From positions 868,001-932,000 of the forward strand of contig NZ_JAPDHZ010000004.1 in the NCBI RefSeq assembly GCF_029525555.1: a stretch of DNA of 64,000 bases. Reading direction: 5' to 3'. Below are positions 45,075 through 53,165 of this stretch, piece after piece (positions within the stretch are counted from its first letter, which is position 1; each line of letters begins with the position of its first letter). The position numbers and the translations under genes were made by a program. The DNA comes from Cohnella ginsengisoli (GTDB taxonomy: Bacteria > Bacillota > Bacilli > Paenibacillales > Paenibacillaceae). A model generated the notes under the pieces. That model was not told the DNA's origin. It did no database searches and saw only the letters and a list, made by a program, of their open reading frames with translations.

Positions 45075-46258
45075 TCCCGCGCGTGGCGGAGCGCCACATA
45101 CAGCAGAAGACAATGCTCGAACGCGGAAAGGTCGAGACCCGTCAGCTCCGATAGCTTGTCCAAGCGGTAGTTCAGCGAATTCCGGTGGATGAACAACGTC
45201 CGCGCGGTCTCGCTGAGATTCATATTGCATCTGCAATAGGCTAGGAACGTCGCCGATAACGTCTCGTAATTGGGATAATCGCGCAGCGCGAGCAGCATGC
45301 CTGCGAACTTATCAGAGACTGCCGGCGTCAATTCCTGCGTTAACAGCTCCAAGGTGATCTCCCAATCGTTGTAATGATAGAATGGATAGGATGACGGGAT
45401 TCGTTTCCCGATTTTTAAGGTCCGGATGGCGTTCTCGTAGGATTGCTTCATACCTGCGGCTCCGGAAGAGACGTTGCCTAACGCGACGGAAGCGCCAGCA
45501 TGATTCTTGTCCCGTAAATATTGATTGAGTTTTCGCATCCGCTGCTCTGTCTTCTCGGCGAGGGAGTCCCGCTCGCGCGGCAGAACGGTTTTCAGCACGA
45601 TCAGCTGTTCGAGGTTAAGCAGAGAAAAGATGTCCTGCCGGTGGTCGACGAACAGACGCTTGACCTGCTCGATCAGATCTTTTTGAAAATAGGGAAAAGC
45701 GGTCTTGTCCGAGCTTCCGTCCCTTACCGGCAGTCGCAGCGAGAGCAAATCCAGCTCAATCACGATACATACGCGATCGAGATCGAAGCGGTAGCCAAGC
45801 AACCTGCCGTATTCGATCATCGTACCGGACTCGTCGGCGGGGCTCGAGAACAGCAGATATTGGACCAGCGTATCGAGCGCCTTCGTTTCCAGCGCCGACG
45901 TCTCCTTTTTGAACGATTCGTGAAACATCAGCTCGACATGGCTCTTGACCAGCTGGACGTATTTCTTGATCGAATCCGGCTCGCCGGCGATGCCGAGCAC
46001 GCCGATGACCGCATCGTTCAGCAAAATCGGCATAGCGATGCCCGGCAGCACGTTATCGAGCGCTTTGACGTCGCCGGTCTCGTACGAGATCGTTCGGTTT
46101 TTGCGCAGGACGTCGATGGAGGCGATGTGCAGGCTGCCTAAGCGGCCGCGGTCGGTCGAGCCGATGATGGTGCCTTTTTCGTCCGTGATGATGATGGGAT
46201 AGTCGATGATCTCGCTCGTGTGATCGACGATCGTCTGCGCGATTTGGTCTAGGATCAT
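45071..46258 (-). CDS. cdaR: CdaR-type sugar-diacid/hydroxyacid-responsive regulator
   Basis: This 395-aa regulator has an N-terminal diacid-recognition domain (LDQIAQTIVDHTSEIIDYPI, LGIAGEPDSIKKYVQLVK), a central GGDEF-like region, and a C-terminal PucR-family helix-turn-helix (CRCNMNLSETARTLFIHRNS, LNYRLDKLSELTGLDL). CdaR of E. coli activates glucarate/glycerate genes. Here it faces an aldehyde dehydrogenase and diverges from a hydroxyacid dehydrogenase, so it probably controls one or both in response to an organic acid. That is an inference from position. The frame is intact. Confidence 0.86.
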   Translation of the reverse strand: MILDQIAQTIVDHTSEIIDYPIIITDEKGTIIGSTDRGRLGSLHIASIDVLRKNRTISYETGDVKALDNVLPGIAMPILLNDAVIGVLGIAGEPDSIKKYVQLVKSHVELMFHESFKKETSALETKALDTLVQYLLFSSPADESGTMIEYGRLLGYRFDLDRVCIVIELDLLSLRLPVRDGSSDKTAFPYFQKDLIEQVKRLFVDHRQDIFSLLNLEQLIVLKTVLPRERDSLAEKTEQRMRKLNQYLRDKNHAGASVALGNVSSGAAGMKQSYENAIRTLKIGKRIPSSYPFYHYNDWEITLELLTQELTPAVSDKFAGMLLALRDYPNYETLSATFLAYCRCNMNLSETARTLFIHRNSLNYRLDKLSELTGLDLSAFEHCLLLYVALRHARD

Positions 46259-46344
46259 GCTTGAACTCGCTCCTGGCGGAAGGCTTGTTTGGAGCCCATT
46301 ATAGCATGATTGAGGCAGGTGCAGGGCGGGAAGGGAGCCAAGGA

Positions 46345-47332
46345 ATGGAAAAACCGAAAGTGTTGCAAATTTTATCGATGTATCACGAGCAGGGACAAAT
46401 CGTCCTCCGCGAAGGGGCGGAAGTCGTTCGGACGGACCGGTACGACATTCCGCATCTATGCGAGGTGGTCAAAGGCGTGGACGGCATCGTGCTGCGCGCG
46501 CCGGCTCGGATCACCCGGGAGGTGATCGACGCGAATCCGAACTTGCGCGTCATATCCGGCGCCGGCGTCGGCCTGGACAATATCGACGTCGGCTACGCGA
46601 CTGCGCATGGCATTCCCGTCCTTCACGCGCCGTCCGTCAACCGCGTCTCGACCGCCGAGCATGCCATCGCGCTCATGCTGGCGCTCGGCAAATCCGTCGT
46701 TCGGCTGCATGGGGAGATGAGCAGGGGCAACTTCGCGTCGCGCAGCGTCATCCCGACCTTTGAAATGAAAGGGAAAAGGGCGGGCTTGATCGGCTTCGGC
46801 CAAATCGCGAGGGAAGCGGCCAAGAGACTGCGGTTCGGCTTCGAGATGGACGTTATCGCGTGGGTCAGACAAGAGGATCAAGAGAAAGCCCGTATCGCCC
46901 GCGAGCTTGGCGTCTCGCTTACGACGCGGATCGAGGACATTTTCGAATCGGGCGACTATGTATCCGTGCATGTGCCGCTCACCGAGCAAACCAGGCATTT
47001 CATCGATTATCGGCTGTTGGCGAGCATGAAGCCGACCGCTTATTTCATTAATACGGCCCGCGGCGCGGTCGTCAACCAAACGGATTTGCGTGCGGCTTTG
47101 CAGGAAGGAAGACTGGCGGGCGCGGGGCTCGACGTGTTCGAGCCGGAGCCGCCAAGTCCGGACCTGCCGCTGCTGTCGCTGCCGAACGTGATCGTCACGC
47201 CGCATGTCGGGGGGGACGACCGTCGAATGCAATTGGATCACGTCGACGACCGTCGCCCGCAATGTCATTCGCGTGCTGCGGGGAGAGACGCCCGAATTCA
47301 TTGCCAATCCGGAAGTGTTGGGGAGCAGATAG
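46345..47332 (+). CDS. D-3-phosphoglycerate/hydroxyacid dehydrogenase-like (frameshifted)
   Basis: This NAD-dependent D-isomer hydroxyacid dehydrogenase is about 328 aa. ATG 46345 (MEKPKVLQILSMYHEQGQ) follows AAGGGAG. The cofactor motif is GLIGFGQIAREAAKRL; catalytic residues appear in INTARGAVVNQTDL, DVFEPEPPSPD and VTPHVGG. At seven G (47209-47215) the frame slips; removing one G gives GGTTVECNWITSTTVARNVI and ends FIANPEVLGSR with TAG at 47330-47332, instead of the longer unrelated tail as sequenced. It diverges from cdaR and is followed 45 nt later by a saccharopine-dehydrogenase-like gene. Confidence 0.9.
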
Positions 47333-47377
47333 GCTTGGCGCACGATATAAGGCGCAAGACCTGAAGGAGGAAAAACG

Positions 47378-48529
47378 GTGCGAGTCGTCGTATTGGGAAC
47401 GGGAATGATCGGCAGCGTCATCGTCCACGAGCTGGGCGGCGTCGCTTCGATCGATGAAGTCATCGCCGTGGATGCCGTATCCGCGAGCGTGGAGCGATGC
47501 GTGGCGGGGGCGAATTCGTCCAAGGTAACCGGCAGGACGGCCGCGCTGGACGATTACGATCGCGTGGCCGCGCTTCTGAGCGAAGCGGACATCGCGGTCT
47601 CATGTTTGCCGCACGGCCTCAGCCTGCTCGCGATCAAGGCGGCGATCGCCGCGCGATGTCACTTGATCGATCTCGTAGGTTCGAAATACGAAGAAAAAGC
47701 GGAATTAAATGAGCAGGCGCTCGAAGCCGGCGTGCTCATCGTGCCCGGCGCCGGCGTAGCGCCCGGCATCGCGAACTTCCTGGCGGCGCGCGGCATCGAG
47801 CTGCTCGACGAAGCGGACGAAGCGGTCATGCTGTGCGGCGGACTGCCGCGGCATCCGCTGCCGCCGCTCTGGTACCAGGTCGTCTTCCGGCTGGAAAGCT
47901 TGCTTGGACTTTGCACGAAGCCGGCATTGGCCGTTGAGGATGGAGAGCTGGTCAAGCTGCCGCCGCTGACGCGATTGGAGCGACTGACGTTCCCCGAGCC
48001 GGTGGGCGAATGCGAGGCCGTCGTCACGGATGCCCACAGCACGGCCTATACGCTTCGCGCTAAGGTGAAGCGGCTGTACGAAAAAACCGTGCGCTACAAA
48101 GGCCATTGGGAAAAAATGAGCGTGCTCGCCGAGCTCGGCTTCCTGGACGAGACCCCGATCGAGGTCGACGGCACGCTCGTCTCGCCGCAGCGGGTAGCGA
48201 TACCCTTGCTGGAGCGGAAGATGAAGGGCGGGTCGAACGAGGACATAACCGTGCTCCGCGTCACCGTGACGGGAACCCGCGGCGGAAAACGCACGAAACT
48301 CGAATGGGAAATGGTCGACGCCTACGACGCGGACCGGCGGATCACCTCGATGGCGAAAACGACGGGGTTCCCGGCCATTTTGCTCGCGGAGTGGATGGCG
48401 GAGGACAAACTGGACATTCGCGGCGTGAAGGCAATCGAGGACGTCATCATCGGCCGGCACTTCGATCCTTTCGTGCAAGCGCTGGGGAACCGGGGGATCG
48501 CGATCTCTTTCAGAGAAGAGATTGAGTAA
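47378..48529 (+). CDS. Saccharopine dehydrogenase-family oxidoreductase
   Basis: This 383-aa protein starts at GTG 47378 behind AAGGAGG. The N-terminal NAD(P) motif is VVVLGTGMIGSVIVHELGG, followed by the conserved SCLPHGLSLLAIKAAI and VPGAGVAPGIANFLAARG of the Sacchrp_dh_NADP family, and a C-terminal catalytic-like domain. Such proteins reduce or oxidise imines of amino acids such as saccharopine, or act on related dicarboxylic adducts. Together with the truncated aminotransferase, aldehyde dehydrogenase and hydroxyacid dehydrogenase it suggests an amino-acid or hydroxyacid breakdown route, but the substrate is not identifiable. The frame is intact. Confidence 0.85.
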   Translation: MRVVVLGTGMIGSVIVHELGGVASIDEVIAVDAVSASVERCVAGANSSKVTGRTAALDDYDRVAALLSEADIAVSCLPHGLSLLAIKAAIAARCHLIDLVGSKYEEKAELNEQALEAGVLIVPGAGVAPGIANFLAARGIELLDEADEAVMLCGGLPRHPLPPLWYQVVFRLESLLGLCTKPALAVEDGELVKLPPLTRLERLTFPEPVGECEAVVTDAHSTAYTLRAKVKRLYEKTVRYKGHWEKMSVLAELGFLDETPIEVDGTLVSPQRVAIPLLERKMKGGSNEDITVLRVTVTGTRGGKRTKLEWEMVDAYDADRRITSMAKTTGFPAILLAEWMAEDKLDIRGVKAIEDVIIGRHFDPFVQALGNRGIAISFREEIE

Positions 48530-48707
48530 GGAAAGCGGGCGCGCAGCTATGATATCCGCCATCCGGACGTCAATGGAGAGAGCGGTTCTCTTTTCCGTTG
48601 CCGCCATTTTGTCGCACAGCAACTTACGCATCTCGCTTCTCTGACTTTTCTGCTAGGCGTGCTGGTTTTGACGCGATTTCCGATAAATCGTAGACGGCAT
48701 CCCAATG

Positions 48708-48756
48708 CCAGGCCTCGGCAAATTCTGACATTCGTCAGGACTTTGCCGAGGCCTGG
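48708..48756. repeat. Long perfect hairpin without a T-tract
   Basis: CCAGGCCTCGGCAAA and TTTGCCGAGGCCTGG are exact reverse complements, with an inner TCTGAC/GTCAGGA stem and an ATTC loop. No T-run follows, so it is not an ordinary terminator. It sits in a 305-nt gap that otherwise shows no gene. It could be a palindromic repeat element or the fold of a small RNA. Confidence 0.7.
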
Positions 48757-48834
48757 TTCGTATATTCGGGAAAGCGTTAATAGTACGAAAGCGCACGCAT
48801 TTAAGGTCAATCCGATTCGAGAAGGAGATTATTT

Positions 48835-49257
48835 ATGACCGAGCTGACGATCATTTTCGAAGCCGTGTGGGCAAGCGGGATCAAGATCGAGCGCGCGGTG
48901 GGCGAGGCCGAAAATCCGCTGGCCCAGCTGTGTTTGACCGTGTTGCGCGAGCAGAAGCAGCAGATCGAACGGATGCTGCCGAAGCTTGCGGACGAGAAGG
49001 CCGCCCTGAGCGAATTCAAACAGGAGATCTCGATCGTCTATCACGACGACGAGCTGATCGACAGCTATTTCCGTTCGTGGCTGCGCCACTTGAAGTGGTC
49101 GGACGACCCGTTCCAAGCCGAAGCGGAGCGGCTGCTGGCCGTACTGGCGGACATGAAGAGCCGGCTGAAGCAGGCCGCCGGTTTGCTCGAAGAACTCAAC
49201 GGGTATGACGCGGTCAAATACGTCATCCCGTCCTTTTACTTGCCCATACTTCGTTAA
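48835..49257 (+). CDS. Hypothetical helical protein upstream of the molybdoenzyme
   Basis: This 140-aa, probably all-helical protein (MTELTIIFEAVWASGIKIER, then EQKQQIERMLPKLADEKAAL) has a conserved-looking end, YDAVKYVIPSFYLPILR. ATG 48835 follows GAAGGAG. I recognise no family and no signal peptide. It ends 12 nt before the molybdopterin oxidoreductase, so co-expression is likely; a cofactor-loading or chaperone role in the way NarJ/TorD proteins serve their enzymes is only a guess. The frame is intact. Confidence 0.7.
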   Translation: MTELTIIFEAVWASGIKIERAVGEAENPLAQLCLTVLREQKQQIERMLPKLADEKAALSEFKQEISIVYHDDELIDSYFRSWLRHLKWSDDPFQAEAERLLAVLADMKSRLKQAAGLLEELNGYDAVKYVIPSFYLPILR

Positions 49258-49269
49258 GGAGGGATCGAC

Positions 49270-51695
49270 TTGTCTTGGATAGACGAACGGGTAGACATGA
49301 AAGTTTATACGCAGGGTGAAGTCGAACGCTGGGTGTACAGCACCTGCAACATCTGCTCCGTCGGATGCGGCTGCCAAATCGCCGTGAAGGACAACAAGAT
49401 CGTCGGCATTCGCGGAAACGCCAATCATCCGATCAATCGCGGCAGGTTAGGGCCGAAGGGCGAGAACCAATGGTACGCGAACAACAGCACGGACCGGCTG
49501 CTGACGCCGCTGATCCGAAATGCGTCGGGCGGACTCGAGCCGGCCACCTGGGACGAGGCCATGTCGCTGATCGTGCGGAAAACGAAGGAGACGATCCAGG
49601 AAAAGGGGCCGAACAGCGTCGCTATCTATTCGACCGGTCAGGGCCACCTGGAGGACTATTATACGATCGGCAAAATCGGACGCGCGGGCCTCCATACGCA
49701 CCTGCTCGACGCAAATACGCGGCTGTGCACGGCCACGACGGAATTTTGCCTGCTGCAATCGTTCGGAGCGGACGGGACGCCGGCCTCCTATGACGACGTG
49801 GACGAAACGGACGTGCTCATGCTGTTCGGCCACAATCTGGCGGAGACGGGCACAGTGCTGTTCGAACGAGTCATGCAGCGCAAGAAGAGAACGGGCAAGC
49901 CTTATCTCATCGTTGTCGATCCGCGGCTAACGCCTACCGCAAAAGAAGCCGACCTTCATCTGCAGCTGTATCCGGGCACGAACGTCCCCTTGTTGAACGG
50001 GCTCATTCGCCTGATCGTGAAGGCGGGGCGGATCGATGATCGATTTATAGCGAACTATACGATCGGCTTCGGCAAAATGCTGGCCTCCGTAGAGGAATGG
50101 ACGCCGGAAAAATGTGCCGAGGCCACGGGTATTCCGCTGGAGCGGCTGGAATCGGCGGCCGCTGCCTTGGGGCAGACATCGCGGCTCGTGACGACGACGC
50201 TGCAAGGCACGTTCCAGAGCGCGGATGCGACGACGGCCTGCGTGGCCATCAACAATTTGCATCTGATTCGGGATTGATCGGGAAGCCGGGCTGCGGGCCG
50301 CTTCATATGGCCGGTCAACCGAGTTCGTCGGCGAACCGGACCGTCGGCGGCGTCGGCACTTATCCCGCGCAGCGGAATCCGCAAAACCCGCGGCATCTGC
50401 AGGAAATGGCGAAGCTATGGAACGTGGAAGAACGGGGGCTGCCGGCAGGTCCGGAAAAGGGCATCGAGGATCAAATCTCGTTGATCGAGCAGGGAAAGGT
50501 CGGCCTATTCTGGAATATCGGAACGAATCCGCTCGTGTCGCTGCCGAACCGGCCCAGGGTTAAGAAAGCACTGGAAAGCGTCTTCGTCGTGGTCCAGGAT
50601 CCGTTCCTGACGGAGACGGCGGCGGTAGCGGACGTGATTCTGCCGGCCGCGCTATGGGGTGAGAAGGAAGGCACGATGGAAAACGCCGACCGGACCATCA
50701 ACCTGCTGCGGAAGGCCGTCGATCCGCCTGAGGGCGTGAAGCCGGATTTTGATATTTTGCTGGACTTCGCGCGCCGCATGGACTTCCGGGACAAGGACGG
50801 CCGGCCGCTGGTCGGCTACGGCACGCCGGAGCAATGCTTCGAGGAGTGGAAGACGGTGTCCCGCGGCAGGCCCTGCGATATGAGCGGCATCACCTACGAC
50901 AAATTGGAGCGGCATAACGGCCTTCGTTGGCCGGTGACGGAGGAGACGCCTCTCGGCACGCCGAGGCTGTACGCGGATCTCAAATTTCATACGAAATCGG
51001 AAGACGCGCAAAGCTATACGAAAGATCAGTTCACGGGGAGACCGCTGACCGAGTCCGAGTATGCCGAGCTGAAGCCGGACGGACGGGCCATCCTTCATCC
51101 GACGCGGTATTCGCCGCCGCCCGAGATGCCTACGGCTTCCTATCCGTTCTGGCTGACGACCGGCCGGCTCGTGTGGCATTGGCACACGCGAACCAAAACG
51201 GCAAGGTCGCCTTATCTTCAAGCGATCGCGCCGAACGCCTACGTCGAGATCCATGAAGAAGACGCCGAAGCGCTGTCTCTGGTCCCCGGCGAGCTGGTGC
51301 GGATCGTATCGCCCCGCGGGTGGATCGAGGTACCGGCGAATATCGGCAAAACCGTGCAAAAAGGGCTGATCTTCGTGCCGTTCCACTACGGCAGCTGGGA
51401 CGGTCATCAGGCGGCGAACGAGCTGACGACGGACTTCGTCGATCCGCTGTCCAAGCAGCCGACGTTCAAGCAGTCGGCCTGCAGCGTCGAGAAGATCAGG
51501 CATTCCCATACGTTGACGATGGAGGATACGCTGCAGACGGTCGCCGATCATTACCGCATCCGTCTGGAAGACTTAATCAAGGCGAACCGCTTGTCCGCCG
51601 ATCATGCCGTTCAAGCCGGCAAGACGCTGGAGATTCCATTGTCCGCCGCAAACGTGACGCTGCCGGCTTACAGGCCGTATCTCAAGCAGGTGTGA
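49270..51695 (+). CDS. Molybdopterin oxidoreductase with LysM-like C-terminus (frameshifted)
   Basis: This is a large molybdopterin enzyme related to assimilatory nitrate reductase/formate dehydrogenase, about 809 aa when restored. TTG 49270 follows AAGGAGGG. The iron-sulfur motif STCNICSVGCGC is near residue 26, but the usual fourth Cys (GRLCPKG) is Gly here (GRLGPKGENQW). Then STGQGHLEDYYTIGKIGRAG, GHNLAETGTVLFERVM and IVVDPRLTPTAKEADLHLQL. The frame breaks at GGG (50270-50272), where one G is missing; adding it gives HLIRGLIGKPGCGPLHMAGQ and the second half (LPAALWGEKEGTMENADRTI, TGRLVWHWHTRTKTARSPYL). A C-terminal LysM-like segment (EDTLQTVADHYRIRLEDLIK, AGKTLEIPL) follows the molybdopterin-binding domain. 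No twin-Arg signal was seen, so it is probably cytoplasmic. Confidence 0.86.
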
Positions 51696-51776
51696 GCTGG
51701 TTTAGCCATTCGCGCGAAGCTTGTATAATAGGAGATAACCCATTATACGCGTCTCGCGAAGGAGAGGAGCCGGCGA

Positions 51777-52484
51777 ATGGACCTGGATACGGTCATGCAG
51801 GAGCTGGAAGCGCTAGGCAAGGAAAGGCTGAAAAAAAGGTATATCTCAAACGGGGCGCACGAGCCGGTTTTCGGCGTCGCGACAGGGGAGATGAAGCCTC
51901 TTTTCCGGAAAATCAAAATCAACCAGCCGCTGGCCGAGCAACTCTATGCGACGGGCAACTACGACGCCATGTACTTCGCCGGCATCATCGCCGATCCGAA
52001 CGCGATGACGGCTGCCGACTTTGACCGCTGGATCGATTCCGCTTATTTCTACATGCTGTCCGACTTCGTCGTCGCCGTCACCTTGGCGGAGGCGCCGATC
52101 GCGCAAGACGTCTCCGACGCTTGGATCGCTAGCGGCGACGAGCTCAAGATGTCGGCCGGCTGGAACTGCTATTGCTGGCAAATCGGGAATCGGCCGGACA
52201 GCGCTTTTTCGGAGGATAAGCTGGCGAGCATGCTCGATCAAGCGGCAGCATCGATTCACTGCGCGCCGGAACGGACGAAATACGCGATGAATCAATTTAT
52301 TTATACGGTTGGCATATCCTATTATCCGCTACACGCCAAAGCGATGGAAAAGGCGCTATCCGTCGGCCCGGTCGAGGTGAGCGGCCCCAAGGGCAAGAGC
52401 AAGTTTTTGAATGCAGCCGAGACCCTTCGCAAGGCGATCGAGAAAAACCAGATTGGCTTTAAAAGGAAGCATGTTCGATGTTAA
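51777..52484 (+). CDS. AlkD-like DNA alkylation-repair protein
   Basis: This 235-aa HEAT-repeat-like protein is of the AlkC/AlkD superfamily (MDLDTVMQELEALGKERLKK at the start, ADFDRWIDSAYFYMLSDFVV in the middle). Classic AlkD is a glycosylase that removes alkylated purines without base flipping; Bacillales have many relatives of unproven activity, so the repair role is likely but not certain. ATG 51777 follows AAGGAGAGGAG. A seven-A run at 51831-51837 is in frame here. A strong terminator follows. Confidence 0.82.
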   Translation: MDLDTVMQELEALGKERLKKRYISNGAHEPVFGVATGEMKPLFRKIKINQPLAEQLYATGNYDAMYFAGIIADPNAMTAADFDRWIDSAYFYMLSDFVVAVTLAEAPIAQDVSDAWIASGDELKMSAGWNCYCWQIGNRPDSAFSEDKLASMLDQAAASIHCAPERTKYAMNQFIYTVGISYYPLHAKAMEKALSVGPVEVSGPKGKSKFLNAAETLRKAIEKNQIGFKRKHVRC

Positions 52485-52547
52485 TTGTTAATTATAATAT
52501 TAACCCACTATGACGCATCGGCGGGATCCGCCGACTTTAATTGCCGC

Positions 52548-52588
52548 ACGGGACGAAGCGAGTTTCACCTTCGCTTCGTCCCGTTTTT
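52548..52588 (+). terminator. Rho-independent terminator after the AlkD gene
   Basis: ACGGGACGAAGCGA and TCGCTTCGTCCCGT pair almost perfectly around a short loop, with T5 at 52584-52588. Confidence 0.92.
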
Positions 52589-52606
52589 CGGTTGCCTGCA
52601 CCGGGA

Positions 52607-52636
52607 TTGACACGACACCGAACGGTGTCATACAAT
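52607..52636 (+). promoter_or_regulatory. Promoter with a palindromic operator in its spacer (ArsR/UvrA2 unit)
   Basis: TTGACA (52607-52612), an 18-nt spacer and TACAAT (52631-52636) form a near-consensus promoter. The perfect palindrome GACACCGAACGGTGTC (52614-52629) occupies the spacer, with a partial second copy (CCGACACCAACGGG) just downstream. This is the expected layout for autorepression by the ArsR-family protein encoded next. Confidence 0.8.
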
Positions 52637-52706
52637 GACTCCGACACCAACGGGTTCCCTATCAACGGGGCCTGAGGCGAGGCCGGAATATATAGGAGAG
52701 GGTGTT

Positions 52707-53045
52707 GTGAGCCAAAACCTTGCGGTGCGGGACGTATTCGACGCGATCGCCGATCCTACCAGGCGCGAGTTGATCCGTCTGCTCGCGGACACGCCGGAGC
52801 TGCCGCTTCATGAATTGACGCCGCGATTCGATATGGGGCGTACGGCGGTATCCAAGCATTTGACGATTCTCAAAGAAGCCGGACTCATACGGGACCGCAA
52901 AGTCGGCAGGGAGACGCGGTTCAGGCTTCACGCGGCTCCGCTAAGAGAAGTTCAGGATTGGGTATCGTTCTACGACAAGTTCTGGACCATGAACCTCATG
53001 CGTCTGGACCAACTGTTAAAGGAAGAAGAAGAGGAGACGAATTAA
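52707..53045 (+). CDS. ArsR-family repressor of the UvrA2 operon
   Basis: This 112-aa winged-helix regulator (VRDVFDAIADPTRRELIRLL, MGRTAVSKHLTILKEAGLI, GRETRFRLHAAPLREVQDWV) is of the metal-independent ArsR type that has no Cys ligands here. GTG 52707, behind AGGAGAGG, is preferred to an upstream Met that lies inside the promoter. The palindrome in the promoter spacer is its likely operator. It is followed 120 nt later by a UvrA2-like ABC ATPase. In Bacillales and actinobacteria such ArsR genes often sit next to resistance functions; the inducer here is unknown. Confidence 0.88.
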   Translation: MSQNLAVRDVFDAIADPTRRELIRLLADTPELPLHELTPRFDMGRTAVSKHLTILKEAGLIRDRKVGRETRFRLHAAPLREVQDWVSFYDKFWTMNLMRLDQLLKEEEEETN

Positions 53046-53069
53046 AGCATGAGACCCGAATCTTCATGG

Positions 53070-53096
53070 ACCGGCTGCATGTCGCTTGCAGCCGGT
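53070..53096 (+). other. Intercistronic stem-loop between arsR-like gene and uvrA2
   Basis: ACCGGCTGCA and TGCAGCCGGT pair exactly around TGTCGCT in the 120-nt spacer. Only TTT-G follows, so it may be a weak terminator, an attenuator or an mRNA-stability element. Confidence 0.55.
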
Positions 53097-53165
53097 TTGC
53101 GTCTGCCGGGGACGGGCTCTGCCTTGATCCTCGCCGCAACGAATACATACGGAAGGACGTAGATC

